From positions 1 through 30,431 of the forward strand of contig JARIBR010000165.1 of the NCBI GenBank assembly GCA_029258695.1: a DNA stretch of 30,431 nucleotides, given 5' to 3'. The DNA comes from Quadrisphaera sp. GTDB taxonomy: Bacteria > Actinomycetota > Actinomycetes > Actinomycetales > Quadrisphaeraceae. Position numbers and translations under genes: made by a program. Shown here piece by piece: positions 15,361-24,035 of the stretch; the first letter of the stretch is position 1; every line of letters starts with the position of its first letter. Below the pieces are notes generated by a model. The model saw only the letters and a list, made by a program, of their open reading frames with translations. It ran no database searches and had not been told where the DNA came from.

Positions 15361-16716
15361 ATGGGAACGCAGCCCGTCACCGCACCCCCAGGCACCGTCA
15401 AGCGGGCGATCGGTGCCTCAGCCATCGGCAACGGCGTCGAGTGGTTCGACTACGGCATCTACGCCTACGGCACCGTCTTCATCGCGTCCGCGCTGTTCCC
15501 CGACGACACGGCGGGCATCCTCTACACCCTGGTCGGTCTGGCGCTGTCGTTCGTGCTCCGACCCCTGGGGGGCCTGGTCTGGGGTCCGCTGGGCGACAAG
15601 CTGGGCCGACGCCGGGTCCTCGCCATGACGATCGTCCTCATGGCCTCGGCCACCTTCCTCGTGGGGCTCGTGCCCACGTACGCCGCCATCGGCATCGGCG
15701 CGCCGATCCTGCTCTACTCGCTGCGCATGATCCAGGGCTTCTCGACCGGTGGTGAGTACGGGGGCGCGGCGACGTTCATGGCCGAGTACGCCCCGGACCA
15801 CCGCCGCGGCTTCTTCGGCAGCTTCCTCGAGGTCGGCACCCTGGCGGGCTTCAACCTCGGTGCGCTGCTGATGCTCTCGCTGGACTGGATGCTCGACGAC
15901 GCGTCGATGGCGTCGTGGGGCTGGCGGGTCCCGTTCCTCATCGCCGGCCCCCTGGGCCTGGTGGGGATGTACCTGCGCAGCAAGGTCGAGGACACCCCGG
16001 TGTTCCGCGAGCTGGAGGCCCGTGACGAGTCCCTGACCAGCGGCGAGGCCATCGGGACGCGCCTCAAGGACCTGTTCGTCGGCTACTGGCCGCAGATCCT
16101 GCAGCTGTTCGGCCTGGTCATCGCCCTCAACGTCGTCTACTACACGCTGCTGACGTACATGCCGACCTACCTGCAGGACACGATCGGCCTCACCAGCACG
16201 CAGTACCTCCTCGTGCCCATCGTCGGGCAGTTCGTCATGATGATCATGCTGCCGTTCATGGGCGCGCTCTCCGACAAGGTCGGGCGCAAGCCGATGTGGT
16301 TGTTCTCGCTGCTGGGCCTGGCGGTGGCCGTGGTCCCGATGTACATGCTCATGGCGACCGGCTTCGGAGGGGCCATGCTGGCCTTCGCCATCCTCGGGGT
16401 GCTCTTCACCCCCCAGCTGGCCACGATCTCCGCCACCTTCCCGGCGATGTTCCCGACCCACGTCCGCTTCGGCGGGCTGGCGATCAGCTACAACGTGGCG
16501 ACCGCGGCGTTCGGCGGCACCGCCCCGCTCATCAACCAGGCGCTCATCGACTCCACGGGTGATCCCCTGTGGCCGGCGTACTACTCGATCGGCGCCTGCG
16601 TGGTCGGTCTCGTGGCTCTCTGGTTCGTCGTGGAGACGAACGGGGCTTCGCTGCGCGGGTCCCAGGTGCCCGGGACCGAGGCCTCGCGGCGCGAGCTCGC
16701 GGAGGTGTCCGGCTGA
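15361..16716 (+). CDS. MHS-family MFS symporter (ProP-like)
   Basis: A 451-aa proton-coupled solute importer of the metabolite:H+ symporter family, which includes ProP (proline, betaine, ectoine), KgtP and shikimate permeases. Diagnostic parts: GNGVEWFDYGIYAY at the start of TM1 (about 23-36), GPLGDKLGRRRVL after TM2, LRMIQGFSTGGEYGGAATFMAEYAP in TM4-5, and GALSDKVGRKPMWL between TM8 and TM9. The long C-terminal coiled coil of osmosensory ProP is absent, so uptake for nutrition is more likely than osmoregulation. AAGGGA lies about 8 bases before the ATG. It carries operator site 1 upstream and is probably the substrate importer of the regulon. Confidence 0.9.
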   Translation: MGTQPVTAPPGTVKRAIGASAIGNGVEWFDYGIYAYGTVFIASALFPDDTAGILYTLVGLALSFVLRPLGGLVWGPLGDKLGRRRVLAMTIVLMASATFLVGLVPTYAAIGIGAPILLYSLRMIQGFSTGGEYGGAATFMAEYAPDHRRGFFGSFLEVGTLAGFNLGALLMLSLDWMLDDASMASWGWRVPFLIAGPLGLVGMYLRSKVEDTPVFRELEARDESLTSGEAIGTRLKDLFVGYWPQILQLFGLVIALNVVYYTLLTYMPTYLQDTIGLTSTQYLLVPIVGQFVMMIMLPFMGALSDKVGRKPMWLFSLLGLAVAVVPMYMLMATGFGGAMLAFAILGVLFTPQLATISATFPAMFPTHVRFGGLAISYNVATAAFGGTAPLINQALIDSTGDPLWPAYYSIGACVVGLVALWFVVETNGASLRGSQVPGTEASRRELAEVSG

Positions 16717-16747
16717 GCCTCGACACCCCGTGGGCGACGATCACGTC

Positions 16748-16801
16748 GCCCCGCGCGAGCGGCCCCCACCTCCGAGGAGGCGGGGGCCGCTCGCGCGGGG
16801 C
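16748..16801. terminator. Very long bidirectional hairpin terminator
   Basis: Bases 16748-16772 pair with 16777-16801 with a single A/C mismatch (16768/16781), leaving a 4-base CGAG loop; the CG ends of the loop can also pair. The hairpin lies between the convergent symporter (stop 16716) and aminotransferase (stop 16810) genes and can stop transcription from both sides. Confidence 0.85.
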
Positions 16802-16809
16802 TGCCGGCG

Positions 16810-18075
16810 TCAGCCGGCCGTCGCACCGCTCGTCGCGGCGACGGCGTCGGACCACACCGAGACGGCCTCGTCCACCTGCTCCTGCGAGACCACCAGCGCC
16901 GGGATGAACCGGACGACCTGGCCCCAGGCGCCGCAGGTGAGCAGCAGCAGACCGCGGCGGGCGGCCTCCTGCTGCGCTCGGGAGGCCGCCGCCCCGTCGG
17001 GGTTGCCCTCGGCGTCGCGGAACTCGTTCCCCAGCATCAGCCCGAGGCCGCGCACGTCGGTGATCGCGTCGCACGTGCCGGCCACCCGCTCGAGCCCCTC
17101 GCGCAGCTGCGCGCCGCGCTCGGCGGCGTTGTCGACCAGGCGCTCCTCGGCGATGACGTCCAGCGTGGCGATCGCGGCGGCGCACGCGACCGCGTTCGCC
17201 CCGTACGTCCCGCCCTGCGAGCCGGCGCGCGCCCTGCTCATGAGCGCCTCGGACGCGGCGATCGCCGACAGCGGGAACCCCGACGCCAGCCCCTTGGCGG
17301 TCACCACGACGTCGGGGCGCCCGGCGAAGTGGTCGTGGCCCCAGAACCGGCCGGTGCGGCCGTACCCGGTCTGCACCTCGTCGAGGACGAGCAGGATCCC
17401 GTGACGGTCGGCGCGCTCGCGCAACCCGGCCAGGAACTCGGTGCTGGCCGGCACGTACCCACCCTCGCCCAGCACCGGCTCCACGAGGAACGCCGCCGTG
17501 TCCTCGGGCGCGCTCAACGTCTGCAGGGCGTAGTCGAGCTGCCGGAGCGCGAAGTCGGTCGCCTCCTCCCGCGACCAGCCGTAGTGGGTGGGGTCGGGGA
17601 ACGGTGAGACGGTCACCCCGGCCATGAGGGGGGCGAACCCGGTGCGGAACTTCGTGCCGGACGTCGTCATCGACGCCGCCGCCACCGTGCGGCCGTGGAA
17701 GCCGCCGTGGAAGACGATGACGTTCGGGCGCCCCGTGGCCTGGCGAACCAGGCGCAGCGCCGCCTCCACGGCCTCGGAGCCGGAGTTGGCGAAGAACACC
17801 CGGTCCAGCCCGGCCGGCAGCACCTCACCCATCCGCTCGGCCAGCGTGAGCAGCGGCCGGTGCATCAGCGTCGTGTACTGCGCGTGGATGATCCGCCCGA
17901 CCTGCTCCTGGGCCGCGGCGACCACGCGCGGGTGGCTGTGTCCCGTGGCGGTGACGCCGATACCGGCCGTGAAGTCGAGGTAGCGCCGCTCCTGCTCGTC
18001 GAAGACGAGAGCTCCTTCCCCGTGGGAGACCACCACGTCGGTCGCCTGCTTGAGTGCCGCTGACAGCTGTGCCAT
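16810..18075 (-). CDS. Class III PLP aminotransferase (GabT/diaminobutyrate-type)
   Basis: A 421-aa omega-aminotransferase, moving the terminal amino group of an amino acid or diamine to 2-oxoglutarate or pyruvate. Motifs: NSGSEAVEAALRLVRQATGR (about 97-116), FHGGFHGRT (122-130), LVLDEVQTGYGRTG with Asp 232, and the PLP lysine in TAKGLASGFPL (Lys 261). The family includes 4-aminobutyrate and L-2,4-diaminobutyrate transaminases (DoeD in ectoine breakdown); sequence alone does not separate these. It is divergent from the aldehyde dehydrogenase gene, with operator site 2 between. The pair transaminase plus semialdehyde dehydrogenase fits either GABA or diaminobutyrate catabolism. Stop TCA (minus) at 16810. 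Confidence 0.9.
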   Translation of the reverse strand: MAQLSAALKQATDVVVSHGEGALVFDEQERRYLDFTAGIGVTATGHSHPRVVAAAQEQVGRIIHAQYTTLMHRPLLTLAERMGEVLPAGLDRVFFANSGSEAVEAALRLVRQATGRPNVIVFHGGFHGRTVAAASMTTSGTKFRTGFAPLMAGVTVSPFPDPTHYGWSREEATDFALRQLDYALQTLSAPEDTAAFLVEPVLGEGGYVPASTEFLAGLRERADRHGILLVLDEVQTGYGRTGRFWGHDHFAGRPDVVVTAKGLASGFPLSAIAASEALMSRARAGSQGGTYGANAVACAAAIATLDVIAEERLVDNAAERGAQLREGLERVAGTCDAITDVRGLGLMLGNEFRDAEGNPDGAAASRAQQEAARRGLLLLTCGAWGQVVRFIPALVVSQEQVDEAVSVWSDAVAATSGATAG

Positions 18076-18093
18076 GACCCCGCCGCCCCTTCG

Positions 18094-18112
18094 ATGCTAG
18101 ATTGTCGACAAT
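18094..18112. promoter_or_regulatory. Operator site 2 in the divergent aminotransferase/dehydrogenase promoter
   Basis: ATTGTCGACAAT (18101-18112) is a perfect 12-bp palindrome in the 67-base gap between the two divergent genes. TAGATT (18098-18103) is a possible -10 for the rightward gene and overlaps the palindrome. On the other strand TAGCAT (18099-18094) is a possible -10 for the leftward gene. A regulator bound here would block both directions. A strong AGGAGG (18129-18134) follows for the dehydrogenase. Confidence 0.75.
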
Positions 18113-18142
18113 AAGAATCGACGCTATCAGGAGGACGTGGGC

Positions 18143-19651
18143 ATGACTCTCCCGCTCGCCGCACCCACCCGCCCCGGGAGCACGGACGCCCGCCTGGACG
18201 ACGGCGTCCGGCGCCAGCTGTTCATCGACGGGCGGTGGCGCGACGCCGAGGGGGGAGCCACCTTCGACGTCCACGACCCGGCCACCGGCGCCGTCCTGTG
18301 CCAGGTCGCCGACGCCTCACCGGCCGACGGCCGCGCCGCGCTCGAGTCCGCCGTGGCCGCGCAGGCGTCCTTCCGGTCGGTGCCGGCGCTGGTGCGCCAC
18401 GACATCCTCATGAGGGCCTTCGCCCTGCTGCACGAGCGCGTCGACGAGCTGGCCCTGCTCATGACCCTCGAGATGGGCAAGCCCCTGACCGAGGCGCGGG
18501 GCGAGATCGCCTACGCCGCGGAGTTCTTCCGCCAGTCCGCCGGTGAGGCCCTGCGCATCGACGGGGGCTACGCCGCCTCGCCCCAGGGCGGCGCGCGGTT
18601 CCTGGTCACCAAGCAGCCGGTGGGCCCGTGCCTGCTCATCACGCCCTGGAACTTCCCGATGGCCATGGGCACCCGCAAGCTCGGACCGGCGATCGCGGCG
18701 GGCTGCACCGCCGTGGTGAAGCCGGCGCCGCAGACACCGCTGTCGATGCTGGCGCTCATGCAGGTCCTGCGCGACGCCGGGCTGCCGGACGGGGTGGTCA
18801 GCTGTGTCCCGACCACCGACGCCGCCGGGGTGGTGGAGCCCATGATCCGCTCCGGGCTGGCCCGCAAGCTGTCCTTCACCGGCTCCACCGCCGTCGGCAA
18901 GGTGCTGCTCGAGCAGTGCGCGGCCACCGTGATGCGCACCTCCATGGAGCTCGGTGGCAACGCGCCGTTGCTGGTGTTCGGCGACGCCGACCTCGACGTC
19001 GCGGTCGCCGGCGCCCTGGCCGCCAAGATGCGCAACATGGGTGAGGCGTGCACCGCCGCCAACCGGCTCCTCGTCCACGAGTCGGTGGCCGAGGAGTTCG
19101 GGCGGCGCCTCGCCGGGGCCATGGCAGGCCTCGTCGTCGGTCCCGGCACGCAGGAGGGCACCGACGTCGGCCCCCTCATCGACCAGGCCGCCCAGGACAA
19201 GGTGAGCGAGCTGGTCGAGGACGCCGTGGGCCACGGCGCGCGGGTCCTGACCGGCGGGTCCGCCCCGCAGCAGGAGGGGTTCTGGTTCACCCCCACGGTG
19301 CTGGCCGACGTCCCCACCCACGCGGCGATGACCAGCCAGGAGATCTTCGGGCCCGTCGCACCCATCACCGTGTTCAGCACGGAGCAGCAGGCGGTGGAGA
19401 TGGCCAACGACACCCCGTTCGGCCTGGTGTCCTACGTCTTCACGCGGGACCTGGAGCGAGCGCTGCGCGTCGCGGAGAACCTCGAGACCGGGATGGTGGG
19501 CCTGAACCAGGGCGTGGTCTCCAACCCGTACGCACCGTTCGGCGGGATCAAGGAGTCCGGGCTCGGCCGCGAGGGCGGCACCGTCGGCATCGAGGAGTTC
19601 CTCGAGGTGAAGTACATCGGCATCGCGCTCCCCGACGCACCCACGGCGTAG
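18143..19651 (+). CDS. NAD(P)-dependent semialdehyde dehydrogenase (succinate-semialdehyde dehydrogenase type)
   Basis: A 502-aa aldehyde dehydrogenase. It has PWNFP with Asn 170, VVKPAPQTP with Lys 193, FTGSTAVGK (245-253), the general-base Glu 269 in MELGGN and the nucleophile Cys 303 in GEACTAANR. The closest pattern is GabD, which oxidises succinate semialdehyde to succinate. DoeC of ectoine degradation (aspartate semialdehyde to aspartate) belongs to the same superfamily. ATG 18143 is preferred over GTG 18137 because AGGAGG at 18129-18134 is 8 bases from the ATG but only 2 from the GTG. It should oxidise the product of the divergent aminotransferase. Convergent with the GntR gene, 18-base gap. 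Confidence 0.92.
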   Translation: MTLPLAAPTRPGSTDARLDDGVRRQLFIDGRWRDAEGGATFDVHDPATGAVLCQVADASPADGRAALESAVAAQASFRSVPALVRHDILMRAFALLHERVDELALLMTLEMGKPLTEARGEIAYAAEFFRQSAGEALRIDGGYAASPQGGARFLVTKQPVGPCLLITPWNFPMAMGTRKLGPAIAAGCTAVVKPAPQTPLSMLALMQVLRDAGLPDGVVSCVPTTDAAGVVEPMIRSGLARKLSFTGSTAVGKVLLEQCAATVMRTSMELGGNAPLLVFGDADLDVAVAGALAAKMRNMGEACTAANRLLVHESVAEEFGRRLAGAMAGLVVGPGTQEGTDVGPLIDQAAQDKVSELVEDAVGHGARVLTGGSAPQQEGFWFTPTVLADVPTHAAMTSQEIFGPVAPITVFSTEQQAVEMANDTPFGLVSYVFTRDLERALRVAENLETGMVGLNQGVVSNPYAPFGGIKESGLGREGGTVGIEEFLEVKYIGIALPDAPTA

Positions 19652-19669
19652 GGACCAGCGGCGCCGGGC

Positions 19670-20323
19670 TCAGGTGAGCCGCTGCAGCGCGTCGCCCATG
19701 TGGTCCACGACCAGGCGGTCGGTCAGCGCCGCGTCCCCCGCGGCGATGCTGTCGGCGATGGCGCGGTGCTCGGCGACCCGGGTCCCCGCGTCGGGGTACG
19801 TGGGTTCCAGCGCGCGCACGCACATCCGCGTCTCGGTCAGCAGCGTCGCGTGGATGCGGCTCAGCCACGGGCTGTGTGCCTCGGCGACGAGCACCTGGTG
19901 GAAGGTGATGTCCTGCTCGCTGACCGCCGGGGCGTCGCCGGACTGCGCGGCGCGGGCCATGGCGTCGACGACGTCCTGCAGCCGCCGCGCGGCTCCCGCC
20001 GGGTCCAGGCCCAGCAGCCGCCCGGCGGCGGCCCGCTCCACGGCCTCGCGCGCGAGGTACATGTCGCGCACGTCCTCCGCGGTCATCTCGAGGACGAACA
20101 GACCACGGTGGCGCACCGAGCGCAGCAGGCCCTCCTGGGTGAGCCGCTGGAGCCCCTCCCTCAGCGGCCCGCGGGAGACCCCGAGGCGGGCGGCGAGGGC
20201 GGCCTCGCCGAGCTGGCTCCCGGGGGCGAGGTCCCCGCGCCCGATCGCCTCCCGGACGCGGTTGGCGATCATGCTGGGTGTCGACTCCTGGACCACCGAC
20301 TGGATCGGGTCGATCGTCACCAC
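19670..20323 (-). CDS. GntR/FCD-family transcriptional regulator (FadR/VanR subfamily)
   Basis: A 217-aa regulator. The winged helix-turn-helix spans about 15-78 (IANRVREAIGRGDLAPGSQLGE, then LGVSRGPLREGLQRLTQEGLL). The C-terminal FCD domain (about 85-210) has the expected metal-ligand pattern: Asp and His in DITFH, His in EHRAI and His in DHMGD. FCD proteins usually bind small organic acids as inducers. It starts with GTG at 20323 (a second GTG follows at 20320), 3 bases after the M20 gene, so it is the last gene of the leftward operon 24029-19670. It is the obvious candidate to bind the four TTGTYGACAA palindromes of this window and thereby control its own operon as well. Confidence 0.92.
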   Translation of the reverse strand: MVTIDPIQSVVQESTPSMIANRVREAIGRGDLAPGSQLGEAALAARLGVSRGPLREGLQRLTQEGLLRSVRHRGLFVLEMTAEDVRDMYLAREAVERAAAGRLLGLDPAGAARRLQDVVDAMARAAQSGDAPAVSEQDITFHQVLVAEAHSPWLSRIHATLLTETRMCVRALEPTYPDAGTRVAEHRAIADSIAAGDAALTDRLVVDHMGDALQRLT

Positions 20324-20326
20324 GCG

Positions 20327-21559
20327 TCAGCCTCCCGTGGGGACAGGGCTCGCCGCGGCGCCGGTGAGCAGGGCCAGAGCGGTGCGGGCGTAGGCCCGGG
20401 CAGCGGTGACGAGCTGGGCCACCTCCACCGACTCGTCGATCTGGTGGGCCTGGGTGGCGATGGACCCCGCGCCCATCACCACCACGGGCCGGGTCGTGCG
20501 CTGCGCGACGAACCCACCGTCGCAGGCCGCGCTCCAGCCCCCGAGCGGTTTCCCGGGGCCCCCGGCGCCGGCCAGCGCCTCGTCGACGGCGATGACGAAC
20601 GGGTCGTCGAGCGAGGTCTCGAACCCGGGCATGTCCATGCTCATCCGTACCTCCAGCCCGAGACCCGCCTCGGCGAGGCCGAGCGTACCCAGGCGTCGGC
20701 GGACCTCCTCGAGAACCTCGTCCGGGTCCTCACCGGGCATCAGCCGCCGATCGGCGGAGACCCTGGCGAGCGCCGGCACGGTGGAGGTCGCCTGCCCGCC
20801 GCTGATGAGCCCGACGCTCCAGGTCGGCGAGCCGACCAGGGGGTGGGCCAGCTCGCTGAGCTCGTCGTGCCACCGCTGCAGCTCGCAGACGACTCGCGCG
20901 GCGCCGTGGACGGCGTTCGCGCCGTCGTCGGGGTTTCCCGAGTGGGCGGCCTTGCCGCTCACCTCGACCTCGACGTAGCTGTCGCCCCGCGCGGCCACCA
21001 CCACCTGGAGGTCGGTCGGCTCGGCGACGACGCAGCCCAGGAAGCGGTCGGGGTCGAGGTCCTCGACGTAGCGGCGGATGCCGATGCCGGTCTCCTCCTC
21101 GTCGACCAGGGCCGCCAGCTCGACGGGGCCCGTCAGCTCCGCGCCGGACTCGCGCAGCGCGGCCATGGCGAGCAGGGCCGCGGCGAGACCGCCCTTCATG
21201 TCGGCGCTGCCGCGACCGTGGAGGCGGCCGCCGCGCACCTCGCCGCCGAAGGGGTCCCCGCTCCACCCGGTCCCCACGGGGACGACGTCGGTGTGCCCGA
21301 GCAGCAGCAGGCCGGGGCCCGGCCCGCCGGGCAGGCGCACCACGACGTTCGGCCGGCCCGGCGCCACCTCGACGGCGCTCGCCTCCAGCCCCAGGTCGGT
21401 GGCCTGCCGCACGAGGAGCGAGGCGCACGCGCCCTCGTCACCGGGGGGGTTCACCCCGCCCGCGCGCACCAGCCCGCCGGCCAGCGCGACCAGGCGGTCC
21501 TCGTCGACCAGCTCGTCGAGGACCGCCGGGTCCCAGCCTGCCCGGGTCGGTGCGCTCAT
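20327..21559 (-). CDS. M20-family metallohydrolase (ArgE/DapE-like amidohydrolase)
   Basis: A 410-aa two-zinc hydrolase cleaving N-acyl amino acids or dipeptides. Metal and catalytic residues: His 89 and Asp 91 in GHTDVVP, Asp 120 in GRGSADMKGG, general base Glu 154 with Glu 155 in DEEETG, Glu 180 in VAEPTD, and a late His in TQAHQIDE. The dimerisation domain (about 190-300) begins with RGDSYVEVEVSGKAAHSG. ArgE and DapE remove acetyl or succinyl groups, so in this operon it could deacetylate the N-acetyl-diaminobutyrate released by the M24 protein. The described deacetylase DoeB is from a different family (AstE/aspartoacylase). The start overlaps the aminotransferase stop (ATGA on the minus strand, 21556-21559). 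Confidence 0.9.
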   Translation of the reverse strand: MSAPTRAGWDPAVLDELVDEDRLVALAGGLVRAGGVNPPGDEGACASLLVRQATDLGLEASAVEVAPGRPNVVVRLPGGPGPGLLLLGHTDVVPVGTGWSGDPFGGEVRGGRLHGRGSADMKGGLAAALLAMAALRESGAELTGPVELAALVDEEETGIGIRRYVEDLDPDRFLGCVVAEPTDLQVVVAARGDSYVEVEVSGKAAHSGNPDDGANAVHGAARVVCELQRWHDELSELAHPLVGSPTWSVGLISGGQATSTVPALARVSADRRLMPGEDPDEVLEEVRRRLGTLGLAEAGLGLEVRMSMDMPGFETSLDDPFVIAVDEALAGAGGPGKPLGGWSAACDGGFVAQRTTRPVVVMGAGSIATQAHQIDESVEVAQLVTAARAYARTALALLTGAAASPVPTGG

Positions 21560-22767
21560 CGCGTCTGGAGCCGCTCGAGCGCCCGGTGCAGCCGCGCCAC
21601 GCCCTCGGCGATCCGCTCCGGCGGGGTCGAGGCGAAGCACACCCTCAGGGCGTGCGGGAAGCGTCCGCTGGGGGAGAAGGCGTTGCCCGGGATGTAGGCC
21701 ACGCCCTCGGCCAGCGCCACCTCGAACAGCTCCTGGGTGTCGACCTCGTCGCCGAAGGTCACCCACAGGAAGAAGCCCCCCTCGGGGTCCGTCCAGGCGG
21801 CGCCGTCGCCGAAGTGTTGCGCCAGGGCCTGCTGCATGGCTCTCTTCCGGCTCCGGTACTCGGCGCGCTGCGTGCGCAGGTGGTCCTCCAGGTGCCCGCC
21901 CTCGAGGAACCCGGCCAGCAGGCGCTGGGCCGGCAGGTTGGTGCAGGTGTCCATGGCCTGCTTGGCGTTGACCAGGAGCTGCTGCAGCGACGGGTCCGCA
22001 GCCACCCACCCCACGCGCAGCCCCGGGGCCACGATCTTGGAGAACGTCCGCACCGCGAGCACCAGGGGGTCGCCGCCGCCCAGCTCGTACAGGCTGGGGA
22101 TGGCCTCGCCCTCGAAGCGCAGCATCCCGTAGGGGTCGTCGTCGACGATGACGGCGCCCCAGCGCCGCGCCAGCCCGAGCAGCTGCTCGCGGCGCTCCAG
22201 CGAGAGCGTCGCTCCCGAGGGGTTCTGGAAGGTCGGGATGGTGTAGATCACCTTCGGCGGTCCGTCGCGGTCGGCGAGGGCCTCGAGGGCGTCGACGTCC
22301 ATCCCGCGGTCGTCGACCGGGACCTCCATGAGGCGGGCCTGGTAGGACAGCGCCGTCGCGCTGCCGTTGGTGTACGTCGGCGACTCGATCGCCACGACGT
22401 CACCCGGGTCGACGAAGAGCTTGAAGGCGAGGTCGAGCCCCTGCATCCCGCCGGAGGTGATGGTGAGCTGCTCCTCGCTCACCTCCTCGCCGGTCCCCGC
22501 CAGCATCGCCCGGAGCGCGCTGCGCAGCCGGGGGTCGCCCTCGGAGGCGGCGTAGTCGAAGGCGTCGGGGGAGGCCGCCCCGATCGTCTCGACGCCGATG
22601 TCGGCGAGGACGGCCGCCGGGATGGCCTCGGCCGCGGGGCTGCCCATGGCGAAGCGCACCACGTCGTGCGTCTGGGAGGCGAGCAGCGAGGTGCTCGCGT
22701 CGATGACCGAGCCGACGAGCTGGTCGGCCCGGGCCGCGAGGGGGAGGGTCAGGGGTGGGCTGGACAT
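21556..22767 (-). CDS. PLP-dependent aminotransferase, fold type I (class I/II, LysN/MocR-AT-like)
   Basis: A 403-aa aminotransferase of the group that includes 2-aminoadipate aminotransferase and the C-terminal half of MocR regulators. It has FAMGSPAAEAIP (39-50), YAASEGDPRLRSALR (72-86), TSGGMQGLDL (104-113), IPTFQNPSGATLS (177-189), DDDPYG (209-214) and the PLP lysine 244 in TFSKIVAPGLRVGW. There is no N-terminal helix-turn-helix, so it is an enzyme rather than a MocR/EnuR regulator. It sits between the M24 and M20 genes (44-base gap and 4-base overlap), so it acts in the same pathway. The substrate is unknown; an amino acid such as aspartate or hydroxyaspartate made by the pathway is one guess. 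Confidence 0.88.
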   Translation of the reverse strand: MSSPPLTLPLAARADQLVGSVIDASTSLLASQTHDVVRFAMGSPAAEAIPAAVLADIGVETIGAASPDAFDYAASEGDPRLRSALRAMLAGTGEEVSEEQLTITSGGMQGLDLAFKLFVDPGDVVAIESPTYTNGSATALSYQARLMEVPVDDRGMDVDALEALADRDGPPKVIYTIPTFQNPSGATLSLERREQLLGLARRWGAVIVDDDPYGMLRFEGEAIPSLYELGGGDPLVLAVRTFSKIVAPGLRVGWVAADPSLQQLLVNAKQAMDTCTNLPAQRLLAGFLEGGHLEDHLRTQRAEYRSRKRAMQQALAQHFGDGAAWTDPEGGFFLWVTFGDEVDTQELFEVALAEGVAYIPGNAFSPSGRFPHALRVCFASTPPERIAEGVARLHRALERLQTR

Positions 22768-22811
22768 GGTGTCGTGGGTCCTTCCGGTCGGTGTCGGGTG
22801 CGGGCGGCGCG

Positions 22812-24029
22812 TCAGCCGCGGACGAGGAGGGTGCGTGGCGATCGGGTCAGCTGCTCGACGCCGTCGTCGGTGACCAGCACCGGCTCGGAGAGCTCGTAGC
22901 CCCAGCCGTCCTCCCAGATGCCCATGATGACGTGGAAGGCCATGCCGGCCTGCAGCTCCGTCGCCTCGCCCGGGCGCAGGCTGACGGTGCGCTCGCCCCA
23001 GTCGGGGGGGTAGCCGATGCCGATCGAGTAGCCGATGCGTGACTCCTTGGCGAGGTCGTGGCGGGCCAGCACCTGCTGGAAGGCGGCGTGCACGTCATGA
23101 CCGCTGGCGCCTGGGGTCACGGCGTCCAGCGCCGCCGCCATCGCCTCCTCCACCGCCGCCGCGCACGATGCGAGGCGCGCGGGGGGTGCGCCGAGGCTGA
23201 TCGTGCGGGCCAGCGGGGCGTGGTACCGCTGGTGGACCCCCGCGATCTCGACGGTGGTGGCCTCGCCGAGCACGAGCCGGCGGTCCGTCCAGGTCAGGTG
23301 CGGGGTCCCCGCCCTGGGTCCCGTCGGCAGCATCGGCACGATCGCGGGGTAGTCGCCCCCCGGCGCCTCCTCTCCGGCGGGTGACGCCTGCGCGCGCATG
23401 ATCTCGGCGACGACGTCGCACTGCCGGCGGCCGGGGCGGATGCCCTCGAGCGCGACCTCCATGACGCGCTGGGCGATCGTCCCGGCGGCTCGCAGCGCCT
23501 GCTGCTCGGCGGGGGACTTCACCAGCCGCACCCAGTTGACGAGCTCGGCGCTGTCGACGACCCGGACGGACCCGAGCCCGCGGACCAGCGCCTGGTGCGC
23601 CCGGGGGGAGAAGTAGTGGGCGTCGAGCTCCGCGCCCACCTCGGCGTCGCCCTGCGCGGCGGGGGAGGGCAGGGCGCCGACCTCGACGGCCCGCCGGGTG
23701 ATCCAGTCGAAGGGGTGGGCGTCCTGCCGCTGCACGAGGTCCTCGGGATAGCCGTGCACGTGCGTCGCGGGGAGGCCGCAGGTCCAGTGCGCCCCGGCGG
23801 CGTCCATGGCGCGGGCGAACAGGTGCGGCTGCCCCTGGGCGGGGACCACGAGGCACTGGGGCACGTAGAAGGACCAGGCGTCGTACCCGGTGAGGTAGTA
23901 GAGGTTGGCCGGGTCCGAGACCACGAGCGCCGCCAGGGACCGGCGGGCCATGGCCTCCTGGACGCGGGCGAGACGGGCGGCGTGCTCCTGCGGGGAGAAC
24001 GGCGTCCCGGAGACGTCAGCCACGGTCAT
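22812..24029 (-). CDS. doeA: M24-family hydrolase resembling ectoine hydrolase (DoeA/EutD)
   Basis: A 405-aa pita-bread-fold protein. The N-terminal part has SDPANLYYLTGYDAWSFYV (38-56) and the C-terminal part GDYPAIVPMLPTG (225-237), LTWTDR, VEIAGVHQRYHAPLART (260-276) and GYPPDWGERTVSLRPGE (339-355). As I recall them, DoeA/EutD proteins share the TGYDGWSFYV and YPPDWGERT signatures. DoeA opens the ectoine ring to N-acetyl-2,4-diaminobutyrate. The usual M24 aminopeptidase ligands (LDxG, CDxxR, GHGVG, EPE) are mostly lost, as in creatinase-like members. It is the first gene of the leftward operon, probably leaderless from ATG 24029. Creatinase or another C-N hydrolase is the alternative. Confidence 0.7.
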   Translation of the reverse strand: MTVADVSGTPFSPQEHAARLARVQEAMARRSLAALVVSDPANLYYLTGYDAWSFYVPQCLVVPAQGQPHLFARAMDAAGAHWTCGLPATHVHGYPEDLVQRQDAHPFDWITRRAVEVGALPSPAAQGDAEVGAELDAHYFSPRAHQALVRGLGSVRVVDSAELVNWVRLVKSPAEQQALRAAGTIAQRVMEVALEGIRPGRRQCDVVAEIMRAQASPAGEEAPGGDYPAIVPMLPTGPRAGTPHLTWTDRRLVLGEATTVEIAGVHQRYHAPLARTISLGAPPARLASCAAAVEEAMAAALDAVTPGASGHDVHAAFQQVLARHDLAKESRIGYSIGIGYPPDWGERTVSLRPGEATELQAGMAFHVIMGIWEDGWGYELSEPVLVTDDGVEQLTRSPRTLLVRG

Positions 24030-24035
24030 GGGGTC

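Noticed and set aside
17129..17138. TTGTCGACCA, a 9/10 match to the regulon palindrome
   Set aside because: It lies deep inside the aminotransferase coding region, lacks the GA/AW flanks, and encodes conserved reading frame; GTCGAC is common in this genome by codon usage.
20327..21559. Direct annotation as DoeB/EutE
   Set aside because: The described N-acetyl-diaminobutyrate deacetylase belongs to the AstE/aspartoacylase family, while this is clearly M20; only a functional analogy can be proposed.
21556..22767. MocR/EnuR-type ectoine regulator
   Set aside because: The protein is similar to the aminotransferase half of MocR regulators but begins directly with the enzyme domain; no winged-helix N-terminus is encoded upstream in frame.
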